From NCBI GenBank assembly GCA_023253615.1, contig JALRFZ010000052.1, forward strand, positions 1 through 7,708: a stretch of DNA of 7,708 nucleotides, written 5' to 3'. The notes beneath the pieces were generated by a model. That model was not told the DNA's origin, ran no database searches, and saw only the letters and a list, made by a program, of their open reading frames with translations. The translations under genes and the position numbers were made by a program. Shown here one piece after another: positions 1 to 6,147 of the stretch. Position 1 is the first letter of the stretch. Every line of letters begins with the position of its first letter. Origin of the DNA: Verrucomicrobiales bacterium (GTDB taxonomy: Bacteria > Verrucomicrobiota > Verrucomicrobiia > Verrucomicrobiales > DEV007).

Positions 1-2
1 GC

Positions 3-1067
3 TACGGAGACGGGAAAAACGCGGATGCCACGCCGCTCGATCTCGTGCGGCATTTGCACTGCGTCGATCTCGTTTCCGGCAGGCTGCTCTGGACCGCAAG
101 CGAGCCGGCCACCATCGCCGAGAACGAATACAAGGAGTATCTCCCGGAACACGGCTACGCCAGCAACACTCCCGCGACAGATGGCGAGCTTGTCTACTGC
201 TTCTACGGAAAGAACGGTGTCCATGCCTACGACTTCTCCGGCAAGAAGCGGTGGTCCGCGCCGACCGGCACGTTGTCCTCGGCGATGACCTGGGGCTCGG
301 CGTCGAGCGTCGTCGTCTCCGGAGAAGCCGTGATCGTGAACGCGGGTGATGAGGCGCGCGCCTTGCTCGCCTTTGACCGCACGAGCGGAAGGGAACTCTG
401 GCGGATGGAGGATCCCATGCTCGAGCAGACCTACGCCACGCCCTCCCTGCAGAGGATCGCGCCGGACCGGATCGATCTCCTCGTCGGACTGCGTGGCGAG
501 CTCCGTGCCCTCGATCCCGCGACCGGGGTGGTGCGATGGAAAACGGCGAGCCCCGTCACGGGGAACCTTTCGGCCGGTCCCGTGCCGATTTCAGGAAATC
601 GCATCGCGCTCTTCGGCGGCTTTCCGAGGACGATCGGCACCGTCTTCCAGGGTGGTGGCGAGGGCGACCGCAGCGCCGGGGCGCTTCTCTGGGAGAGCCA
701 GACCGCGAAGAGCTACATGCCTCTGCCCGTCGAGCACGACGGCCTCCTCTACTGGGTGAGCGAGGATGGCATCGCCGCCTGTGCAAAACCCGAAAGCGGC
801 GAGCTGCTCTATCGCGAGCGCCTCAACGTCGCGAGCGAGACGGGCAAAGGCATGGCCTTCTACGCTTCGCCGGTCCTTTCGGGCAATCACCTCATCGCCG
901 TGAGCCGCAGCGCCGGCACCTTCGTGATCGAGGCCTCGCCCACCTTCAAACTCTTCAGCGTGAACCGCATCGAGGATGACCCGACGCGATTCCAGGGCAC
1001 CCCCGCGGTGGCGGGTGGCCTGTTGCTGCTGCGATCGGAAAAGGCGCTTTATGCGATCGGGAAGTGA
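3..1067 (+). CDS. PQQ-binding-like beta-propeller repeat protein, 3' part (5' end outside window)
   Basis: The reading frame is open from the first complete codon (base 3) to TGA at 1065-1067, giving 354 visible residues. The N-terminus, including any signal peptide, lies upstream; the GTG at 45 is in frame but sits inside a blade, so it is not a believable start. The protein is built from repeated blades ending in the PQQ-like motif 'hxAhDxxxGxxxW': CVDLVSGRLLW (fragment residues 20-30), VHAYDFSGKKRW (about 73-84), LLAFDRTSGRELW (about 121-133) and LRALDPATGVVRW (about 167-179). Three more degenerate blades follow and the last strand is LYAIGK. Proteins of this fold include BamB-like assembly factors, quinoprotein dehydrogenases and many secreted propellers of unknown role. 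I see no dehydrogenase-specific cofactor residues, so enzyme activity is not supported. The family is sure; the function and the missing length are unknown. Confidence 0.9.
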   Translation, partial: YGDGKNADATPLDLVRHLHCVDLVSGRLLWTASEPATIAENEYKEYLPEHGYASNTPATDGELVYCFYGKNGVHAYDFSGKKRWSAPTGTLSSAMTWGSASSVVVSGEAVIVNAGDEARALLAFDRTSGRELWRMEDPMLEQTYATPSLQRIAPDRIDLLVGLRGELRALDPATGVVRWKTASPVTGNLSAGPVPISGNRIALFGGFPRTIGTVFQGGGEGDRSAGALLWESQTAKSYMPLPVEHDGLLYWVSEDGIAACAKPESGELLYRERLNVASETGKGMAFYASPVLSGNHLIAVSRSAGTFVIEASPTFKLFSVNRIEDDPTRFQGTPAVAGGLLLLRSEKALYAIGK

Positions 1068-1118
1068 GGGGGCGGACCGCGGGATTGTGAAAGTCGCTGC
1101 GGGGTGGTAGGATCCGGC

Positions 1119-1304
1119 ATGTCGGAGAACGACCACCTCCAGGAGCCCTTGAAAAAGAAAGTGGGCGGATCCCTCGCGAACAAGTCCCCGCTGGAACGGC
1201 TTGCGTCGCTGCAGAGAAGCGCCGACGCTCTCCTCGGCCGGTCATGGCGCGGCAAAGACGATGGAACCCCCGTTCGAAAAGTGGTTGGGAAGACTTCTCG
1301 ATGA
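1119..1304 (+). CDS. Small hypothetical protein (61 aa) overlapping the start of the nucleotidyltransferase gene
   Basis: I do not recognise this protein. It starts at ATG 1119 with AGGA at 1109-1112, six bases upstream, the best ribosome-binding site in the window. A GTG at 1104 is in frame but has no such site. Of the 46 codons between the start and about base 1260, 37 end in G or C (about 80%), as in the neighbouring genes. In the 15 codons after 1260, where the nucleotidyltransferase frame takes over, only 5 do. This pattern suggests real coding up to the overlap, with a tail that is incidental or has been altered by a frameshift. The product is soluble, basic and lysine-rich near the N-terminus (LKKKVGG), followed by a likely amphipathic helix SPLERLASLQRSADALLG (residues 23-40). 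There is no signal peptide or membrane segment. It could be a small partner of the next gene, but this rests on position alone. It could also be a chance ORF. Confidence 0.5.
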   Translation: MSENDHLQEPLKKKVGGSLANKSPLERLASLQRSADALLGRSWRGKDDGTPVRKVVGKTSR

Positions 1305-1734
1305 AGAGGTCGCCTTCATCGTCGTTGGCGGACTCGCCGTGACGTTGAACGGTTATGTCCGGCTCACCGAGGATGTCGGTCTCCTGATCGACACCAGTCC
1401 CCGAAACATCGAGCGCCTCATTCACTGCCTCGCTGGTTTTGGCGAAGGGCACGGAGGATCGCTGAGCGCCGCTGATTTTGATCCCGAGCCAGGTGCCATC
1501 CGCGTGATCGAGGAAAGCGAGGATTGTCAGATCGACCTTTTCACTGTCCTTTCGGGTCTCACCTTCGACGATCTGATTTCCGGTGCCGAGCGGGCGACGT
1601 TGGGCGATCGAACTTTCCCTTACGCCTCGAAGAGCCAGTTGATCACCATCAAGTCGGGTTCCGTCCGTGAAAAAGACCAACTGGATGTCCTGGCGATGAA
1701 GAAACTCCTCGGGAATCCCCACGCCTTCGACTGA
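1261..1734 (+). CDS. Nucleotidyltransferase-fold protein (DUF6036/MNT-like) with altered DxD motif
   Basis: The 157-aa protein looks like a minimal nucleotidyltransferase of the kind found as stand-alone genes or toxin-antitoxin parts. After a short helix (EKWLGRLLDEE) comes the fold signature VVGGLAVTLNGYVRLTEDVGLLID (in two parts: VVGGLAV at residues 21-27 and TEDVGLLID at 36-44). The third acidic position is D92 in QIDLF, and the C-terminus has the usual LITIKSGSVREKDQLDV block. In the family the second motif is normally DxD. Here it is D38-V-G40, with codon GGT at 1378-1380, one base away from GAT. A metal ligand is therefore missing and catalysis is doubtful. ATG 1261 is chosen because family members start about 15-20 residues before the GG motif; a TTG at 1201 in frame adds only an unrelated stretch. 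No Shine-Dalgarno is visible. It overlaps the small ORF by 44 bases. T-ending codons look somewhat commoner than in its neighbours, which could point to transfer. The biological role is unknown. Confidence 0.85.
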   Translation: MEPPFEKWLGRLLDEEVAFIVVGGLAVTLNGYVRLTEDVGLLIDTSPRNIERLIHCLAGFGEGHGGSLSAADFDPEPGAIRVIEESEDCQIDLFTVLSGLTFDDLISGAERATLGDRTFPYASKSQLITIKSGSVREKDQLDVLAMKKLLGNPHAFD

Positions 1735-1749
1735 AACCCGGCTTCTCCC

Positions 1750-2592
1750 ATGCGCATCGACTCCCATCACCACTTCTGGAACTACTCGCCCGAGGCCTAT
1801 CCCTGGATCGGCGGCGACATGGCGGTGTTGAAGCGCGACTTTGCTCCCGCCGATCTGAAGCCGCTCCTCGATGAAGCCGGAATCGGTGGAGTGATCTCGG
1901 TGCAGGCCCGCACCGAGGAGACGGAGAACGAATTTCTCCTGCAACACGCCGCGGAGAACGATTGGATCCTCGGAGTCGTCGGGTGGCTCGATCTCGCCGC
2001 CGATGATGCCGCGGAAAAAATCGCGGCCTTCGCCGGGAAACCGAAGGCGGTGGGGCTGCGCGAAGTATTGCAGGGCATGCCCGAGCGCGACTACTGCCTG
2101 CGCGAGGATTTCAACCGCGGTCTCTCCGTGCTGCACGATTTCGGCCTGACCTACGATCTGCTCATCTACGCCGACCAACTCGACGCCGCGATCCAGTGCG
2201 TCGATCGCCATCCGGCGCAGCCCTTCGTGCTCGATCATCTCGCCAAGCCCGTCATCGGCGACCCCGGAGGCGTGGATGCCGCGTGGGCGGCCTCGATCCG
2301 TGAACTGGCGGAACGCGAGCACGTTTTCTGCAAGCTCAGCGGGATGATCACGGAAGTGATCCCTTCGCTCGGGGACTGGGATCCCGATCTGATGGGGCCG
2401 TGGTTTGATGTCGTGCTCGAGGCCTTTGGTCCCGATCGCCTGATGTTCGGGAGCGACTGGCCCGTTTGTCTTCTTCGCGGTGAGTATGCCGATTGGGTGC
2501 AGTGCGTGGAATTCTGGATCTCGGGCATGAGCGAAACCGAGCAAGCCTCGATCCTCGGGGAAAACGCGAAGCGGTTTTATGGTTTGGAGTAA
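1750..2592 (+). CDS. COG3618 amidohydrolase family protein (sugar-lactonase type)
   Basis: The 280-residue protein is a complete TIM-barrel amidohydrolase of the Amidohydro_2 (COG3618) group, whose known members are L-fuconolactonase, L-rhamnono-lactonase, 2-pyrone-4,6-dicarboxylate lactonase and 4-sulfomuconolactonase. Visible motifs in order are D4-S-H6-H-H8-F-W at the first strand (the HxH pair), KAVGLREVLQG (residues 99-109), FVLDHLAKP with D162-H163 (159-167), the C-K-L-S-G strand before residue 200, and the barrel-closing FGSDWPV with D236 (233-239). Length and motif spacing are normal. It has no signal peptide, so it should act in the cytoplasm, hydrolysing a lactone ring in sugar or aromatic breakdown. 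The exact substrate cannot be read from sequence, and no fucose, rhamnose or aromatic-pathway gene lies beside it. The start ATG gives the standard 'MRIDSHHHFW' N-terminus. It lies 15 bases after the nucleotidyltransferase stop, in the same frame, with no Shine-Dalgarno. Co-transcription is possible. Confidence 0.93.
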   Translation: MRIDSHHHFWNYSPEAYPWIGGDMAVLKRDFAPADLKPLLDEAGIGGVISVQARTEETENEFLLQHAAENDWILGVVGWLDLAADDAAEKIAAFAGKPKAVGLREVLQGMPERDYCLREDFNRGLSVLHDFGLTYDLLIYADQLDAAIQCVDRHPAQPFVLDHLAKPVIGDPGGVDAAWAASIRELAEREHVFCKLSGMITEVIPSLGDWDPDLMGPWFDVVLEAFGPDRLMFGSDWPVCLLRGEYADWVQCVEFWISGMSETEQASILGENAKRFYGLE

Positions 2593-2622
2593 GAGCAAGA
2601 GCAGGAGATTTCAGTTTCCCGC

Positions 2623-3990
2623 TCACCGCTCCAGAAACTCCCCTAACATTCCCGCCAAAACCCGGATCCCCCAGTGAAATCCCGCGACCGGGATCCGCTC
2701 GTCGTCGCCGTGGAAGAGGGCTGCGAAATCGAGATCTTCGGGGAGCTGCAGGGGATAGAATCCGTAGCAGTGCGCGCCGAGCTTCGCGTAGTTCCGGCTG
2801 TCGGTGAAGCCGGGGATGATCGAAGGCACGACATGCCCCCCGGGATCGGCCTCGCCCAGGGCGGCTTCGATCGCGCGATAAAGTTCGGTGTCGGTGGTGA
2901 AGGAAACGGGCGGTGAATCCTGAAGCACGGTCAGGGCGAAATCGTCCCCCAGCACCGGACGCAGCACCTCCTCCAGCTCGCGCACGAGATCGTCGGTGGT
3001 CTGGCCGGGAGCGAGGCGCCCGTCGATATCGACCGAGGCGGCTCCGGGCAGCACGTTGATGTTTCCACCGCTGCCGAGGCTGGTCGCCGTGGCGGTGTTC
3101 CGCAGGATCGCTTCGATCGAAGCCCGGCGCGAGGGTTCGCGGACGAGGAGGGGCAGCAGGATCGGCCCCGCTGCGGGATGACACAGCAGCGAGGCGACCT
3201 TTTCCCCGAGGGCTCCGCGGGGCTGCGCGAAGCCGGCGAGAAAGCGGCGCGCCTCATCCGAGGGATGCCACGGCAGACGCGCCTGCGAGACCGCCTCGAT
3301 GCCGCGGGCCAGACGCGAGACGGCGTTGTCGCGCGAGGGAAGCGAGCTGTGTCCCGGCCGACCGGCGACCGTCAGCCGCAGCCACGCGACGCCTTTCTCC
3401 GCGACCTGCACCGGGTAAAAGCGCCGCCCGTCGCGATGCACGGTGAAGCCGCCGACCTCGTTGATGACATATTCCGGATCACCGAGCAGATCGGGACGCT
3501 CCTCGACAAGCCACTTCGATCCGAGTCTCGTGCCGGCCTCCTCATCGGAGACCACGACAAAAAGCAGGTCGCGGGTGAGGGGCAGGTTTTCGCGTTTCAG
3601 TTTCGCGATCACCGCGAAGGCCATCGCCACGAAACCTTTCATGTCGATCGCACCCCGTCCCCAGATGTGGGTGCCGTCGTGATGGCCCGACCAGGGATCG
3701 TGGGTCCAGCGCGCGGGATCGGCGGGGACGCAGTCGACATGACCGCTCAGGATGAGGGGGCGTCCCGTGCGTCGGGCGGGATCGGCGTGCCACCTGGCGA
3801 TCAGATTCGGGCGCTCGTCGTGCGCGCCGACGACGAGGGTCTCGAGTCCGATCGCGCGGCAGTGACGCTCCAGCAGAGCGATGGCCGCTTGTTCATGGCC
3901 CGGCGGATTCGTCGTGTCGAGACGGATGAGATCCTGCAGCAGGGAAGTCGCCGCATCGAGCTCCGCCGTGGAGAAGGAGAGCGCGGCCAT
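2623..3990 (-). CDS. M20 family metallo-hydrolase (ArgE/DapE/carboxypeptidase type)
   Basis: The 455-residue protein carries every catalytic element of the M20 zinc hydrolases. These are LSGHVD with zinc ligand H84 and catalytic D86, GRGAIDMKG with bridging ligand D116, SDEEAG with general base E150 and ligand E151, INEVGG with ligand E178, and FHGDDER with ligand H427. The dimerisation (lid) domain is seen at about residues 200-320, with the conserved G-H214-S-S. There is no signal peptide, so it is cytoplasmic. The family removes acyl or aminoacyl groups from amino-acid or peptide amides: ArgE, DapE, aminoacylase, carboxypeptidase S and PM20D1. At 455 residues it is longer than ArgE or DapE (about 375) and closer to the carboxypeptidase S/aminoacylase branch; the substrate is open. 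The start ATG fits the usual 'LLQDLIRLDTTNPPGHE' N-terminal block. It is last in a three-gene minus-strand unit, 37 bases after the LolA-like gene, and converges with the amidohydrolase at 30 bases. Confidence 0.94.
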   Translation of the reverse strand: MAALSFSTAELDAATSLLQDLIRLDTTNPPGHEQAAIALLERHCRAIGLETLVVGAHDERPNLIARWHADPARRTGRPLILSGHVDCVPADPARWTHDPWSGHHDGTHIWGRGAIDMKGFVAMAFAVIAKLKRENLPLTRDLLFVVVSDEEAGTRLGSKWLVEERPDLLGDPEYVINEVGGFTVHRDGRRFYPVQVAEKGVAWLRLTVAGRPGHSSLPSRDNAVSRLARGIEAVSQARLPWHPSDEARRFLAGFAQPRGALGEKVASLLCHPAAGPILLPLLVREPSRRASIEAILRNTATATSLGSGGNINVLPGAASVDIDGRLAPGQTTDDLVRELEEVLRPVLGDDFALTVLQDSPPVSFTTDTELYRAIEAALGEADPGGHVVPSIIPGFTDSRNYAKLGAHCYGFYPLQLPEDLDFAALFHGDDERIPVAGFHWGIRVLAGMLGEFLER

Positions 3991-4027
3991 GGTCGGGAAT
4001 CGGGATCCGGCGTCGTTGCCGGGGGGC

Positions 4028-4747
4028 TCACTTGGGCAGACCGCTTGATTTCGGCCCGCCGAGGTTTTCCCGCGTGAAAAGGCTGGCGGGGAAATTACCG
4101 AGTTCCACGCCGGAGAAAGCGAGGGTGATCGTGTTGCCCCCATCGTTGACGACCATCTTCGAGAGGAAGGGTTTACCGGTCGCTTTGTTGTTGTATTCCA
4201 TCGTCGACGAACGCACGAGATTGCCCGACTTCGCGAAAAACTCGGCCTTCTTGCCAAGGCTGCCGTTTTTCGTCACCCAGTATTTGATTTTCGCGTAGGT
4301 GTCTCCGAGCGAGTTGGCCTCCATCGTGTAGACCGTCGCCGCCTCGCCGTTGACTTCGCCATCCTCCTGCCCGGTCACCTTGTAGCCGTCGACGTAGCTC
4401 GTCGAGGCGATGTCGCCGATGGCCGCGTCGCCGGAAAGACGCTGGCGTTTCGAGACCGAGACGGGACGGCTCAGGCCCGGCTTCCAGAACCACATGTCGC
4501 CACCCGAGTCGGCGAGATAACGGCGCCCGGTCGCATCGGCGGGCTCGATCACTTCGGCGAAAATCTTGCCACCCTGGGAGGTCGCCACAAATTTGGCGCT
4601 TTTGTTGCCCGAGACGTTGACGGTCCAGCGCACGCCGTTGCCGGTGAGGATGCCGCGGGCCTGCTCGGCGGCGAGGAGGGCGGCATCCTGGGCGCGTATG
4701 GACGCGGCGGCGGCGAGAACGAGGAGAGAGCAGAGGAGGGTTTTCAT
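4028..4747 (-). CDS. Outer membrane lipoprotein-sorting protein, LolA-like
   Basis: The 239-residue protein begins with a clear signal peptide (MKT, hydrophobic LLCSLLVLAAAAS, cleavage near A19). C6 is too early for a lipobox, so it should be a soluble periplasmic protein. The mature part matches the LolA_like group annotated as 'outer membrane lipoprotein-sorting protein'. It has GRRYLAD, then GDMWFWKPGLSRPVSVSK (residues 83-100), the SYVDGYKV segment (118-125), YAKIKYWVTKNG (151-162), a G-N-L-V-R strand and a final FSGVELGNFPASLFT strand. Such half-barrel proteins bind lipids or lipoprotein acyl chains and carry them through the periplasm. It lies 13 bases downstream of the permease stop in the same unit, which supports a shared transport job. 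ATG 4747 is chosen because it starts a standard signal peptide. An alternative ATG at 4768 overlaps the permease stop by 8 bases and adds MCKLSFP. Neither has a Shine-Dalgarno, and the short spacing suggests translational coupling. Confidence 0.9.
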   Translation of the reverse strand: MKTLLCSLLVLAAAASIRAQDAALLAAEQARGILTGNGVRWTVNVSGNKSAKFVATSQGGKIFAEVIEPADATGRRYLADSGGDMWFWKPGLSRPVSVSKRQRLSGDAAIGDIASTSYVDGYKVTGQEDGEVNGEAATVYTMEANSLGDTYAKIKYWVTKNGSLGKKAEFFAKSGNLVRSSTMEYNNKATGKPFLSKMVVNDGGNTITLAFSGVELGNFPASLFTRENLGGPKSSGLPK

Positions 4748-4760
4748 GGGAAAGCTCAGT

Positions 4761-6005
4761 TTACACATGCCCCAGCGAATCGACAATGCCCTGTTTTGCG
4801 GCGCGGCGGGCCGGGGCGATCGCGGCGAGCGAGGTGAAAAGGACGAGGAGGACGAAGGTCCCGAGCAGCGTCGCGGGGAGGATGCGGATCTCCCAGACGA
4901 TCTCGCGGGCGGTGACCGGAGGTTCCCAGGTCGGTTCGACCGCACCGACAAGGAGCGCGAAGGCGAGAGTCAGGATCAGGCCTGTCGTCGCTCCGATGAT
5001 GCCGAGCAGGGCGCTCTCGATCCCGAAGAGAAGGACGACCCCGGGACGCTTCAGGCCGAGGGCGCGCAAGGTGCCGATCTCCTTCGTCCGCTCGACCACG
5101 GCCATGCCGATGGTGTTGAGCACCGACATCGTCACGATCGTGGCGATGATCGCGAAGACGAGGCCGAAGATGATGTCGAACATTCGCTTCGTCCGCAGGT
5201 AGAGCTTCGAGACCTCGTACCAGGGGATCACCTCCCACTCCGATTCGGGAAAACGTTCGCGCAGCGTGGCGACGACCGCGTCGGTATCCTCGTTGTTTTT
5301 CAGGAGCACACGCACGCAGCTCACGCCCTCGGTGTCGTAGAGACTCTGGGCGAGGGCGAGCGGCATGAAGACAAAACGGTTGTTCAGCGCCTCCGAAGCC
5401 GTGTCGGAAATCTGGAGGACGCGGGCGTCGATCGCATTCATCTGTCCGCTGATCGAGGCCGACATCAGGATCACCGCGTCGTCGATTTTCAGGCCGAGGC
5501 TCTCCGCCATGCCCGTGGTGACGCCGATGCCGTCGGGCGTGTCCTTCGTGATCGGCTTGCCTTCGTAGGTGCTGCCGTCGGCGCTGCGCAGGGCGGTGGA
5601 TCGCTGATGGATCGCGTCCTTCTCCTCCGGCACCATCGCCTGACCGATGAAAAAGCCGGGGAGCCCGTTGAAATCGACGTTGCCCTTCACTTCGAGCATC
5701 CCGGCGGCGAACTCGATGCGCGGGTCTTCCGCCGCGAAAGTTTTGATCGCCTCGAATTCCTCCTTGGAAATGAGGTAGGCCCCCGGGTCCGTGCCGCCGT
5801 AGCCGCGCGCATCCTTCTTCCAGATCTGGGCATGGCCGTTGATCTGCTCGTAGATGTGCGCGTCCTCGATGCTGACGAACATGTAGGCCGTGAAGCCCGC
5901 GAGGATGTTCACCGCCGCATAGCCCAGCGCCACCGCCGCGATCGTCGTGATGGAGCGACGGGCGTTGCGGAGCAGATTGCGGAGGGCGAGGGAAAACCAG
6001 GTCAC
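4761..6005 (-). CDS. ABC transporter permease, FtsX/LolC/MacB type
   Basis: This is a 414-residue inner-membrane permease with the type VII ABC layout: a short cytoplasmic N-terminus (TWFSLALRNLLRNARRS), one membrane helix (about residues 18-42), a large periplasmic domain (about 45-270) and three C-terminal helices (about 276-300, 322-354, 376-398). The coupling region VVERTKEIGTLRALGLKR (303-320), followed by GIESALLGIIGA, is the FtsX-domain signature that contacts the ATPase. The ending APARRAAKQGIVDSLG is also typical. Such permeases use ATP hydrolysis in the cytoplasm to push or extract lipids, lipoproteins or peptides at the outer face. The GTG at 6005 is chosen because family members start just before 'WFSLALRN'. 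The frame stays open to 6257, but that extension is not permease-like and would run into the divergent gene. No ATP-binding protein is next to it; the next gene is the LolA-like carrier. Confidence 0.93.
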   Translation of the reverse strand: MTWFSLALRNLLRNARRSITTIAAVALGYAAVNILAGFTAYMFVSIEDAHIYEQINGHAQIWKKDARGYGGTDPGAYLISKEEFEAIKTFAAEDPRIEFAAGMLEVKGNVDFNGLPGFFIGQAMVPEEKDAIHQRSTALRSADGSTYEGKPITKDTPDGIGVTTGMAESLGLKIDDAVILMSASISGQMNAIDARVLQISDTASEALNNRFVFMPLALAQSLYDTEGVSCVRVLLKNNEDTDAVVATLRERFPESEWEVIPWYEVSKLYLRTKRMFDIIFGLVFAIIATIVTMSVLNTIGMAVVERTKEIGTLRALGLKRPGVVLLFGIESALLGIIGATTGLILTLAFALLVGAVEPTWEPPVTAREIVWEIRILPATLLGTFVLLVLFTSLAAIAPARRAAKQGIVDSLGHV

Positions 6006-6030
6006 GGCAGGGCAGGGGGATACCGGCCTT

Positions 6031-6059
6031 ACTTTTGATGGAAAAGGGCGGGGGGTCAA
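6031..6059 (-). promoter_or_regulatory. Possible sigma-70-type promoter for the permease/LolA-like/M20 unit
   Basis: On the minus strand there is TTGACC (6059-6054, 5 of 6 to the -35 consensus), a spacer of exactly 17 bases, then AAAAGT (6036-6031, only 3 of 6 to the -10 consensus). Transcription would start near 6024, leaving a leader of about 18 bases with no Shine-Dalgarno before the GTG. The weak -10 means this may be chance. Confidence 0.22.
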
Positions 6060-6123
6060 AGGGCAATCGGAGGCGTTTTGCGCCCTCCCGCAGAAGCGCC
6101 GCAGCTTCGCATCGACTTTTTCC

Positions 6124-6145
6124 CCCGGAGTCGTGACAATCCGGG
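6124..6145 (+). promoter_or_regulatory. Inverted repeat abutting the ceramidase-like start codon
   Basis: CCCGGA (6124-6129) and TCCGGG (6140-6145) are perfect inverted repeats with a 10-base loop, ending two bases before ATG 6148. In RNA this would form a hairpin covering the ribosome-landing zone; in DNA it could be an operator half-site pair. Six-base arms in GC-rich DNA can occur by chance. Confidence 0.28.
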
Positions 6146-6147
6146 AA

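Larger units (their letters stand above)
6006..6147. other. Divergent intergenic region between the permease and ceramidase-like genes
   Basis: These 142 bases separate two genes that point away from each other, so promoters for both must lie here or overlap the gene ends. The segment is rich in G-runs around 6045-6055 and has a T-run at 6117-6121. It also holds several short inverted repeats: a bulged stem at about 6069-6087 (GGAGG with CCTCC), a 5-bp stem GAAGC/GCTTC at 6093-6097 and 6104-6108, and a 6-bp repeat at the ceramidase-like start (listed separately). I see no RNA gene or conserved riboswitch core. Confidence 0.6.

Noticed and set aside
1201..1260. TTG start at 1201 for the nucleotidyltransferase
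   Set aside because: The added 20 residues overlap the better-coded small ORF frame and do not resemble the family N-terminus; ATG 1261 gives the normal length before the GG motif.
1119..1734. HEPN/MNT (HepT-MntA) toxin-antitoxin pair
   Set aside because: The 61-aa partner is too short for a HEPN domain and has no RxxxxxH motif, so the known system cannot be claimed.
955..2598. Long minus-strand open frame (547 codons) opposite the propeller end, nucleotidyltransferase and amidohydrolase genes
   Set aside because: It runs antisense to genes with firm family motifs. High third-position G/C makes such shadow frames common. Its translation has no recognisable domain.
2591..2622. Two-copy AAGAGC repeat and possible terminator between the convergent amidohydrolase and M20 genes
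   Set aside because: Only two adjacent 6-base copies, no stem-loop and no T-run; not enough to call a repeat or terminator.
4007..4022. Hairpin CCGGC/GCCGG between the LolA-like and M20 genes
   Set aside because: Five-base arms of pure G/C are expected by chance in this DNA, and no T-run or other signal accompanies it.
3178..4077. Plus-strand open frame (299 codons) opposite the M20 gene
   Set aside because: It is antisense to a gene with all M20 catalytic residues, and its own translation shows no family resemblance.
4566..6038. Long plus-strand open frame (490 codons) opposite the permease and LolA-like genes
   Set aside because: The translation is low-complexity, rich in Arg, Asp, Glu and His, with no membrane or domain pattern. 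The opposite strand carries an unmistakable FtsX-type permease.
5947..6147. N-terminal extension of the ceramidase-like protein from a GTG at 5947
   Set aside because: It would bury a textbook signal peptide at 6148 and overlap the permease coding region in antisense.
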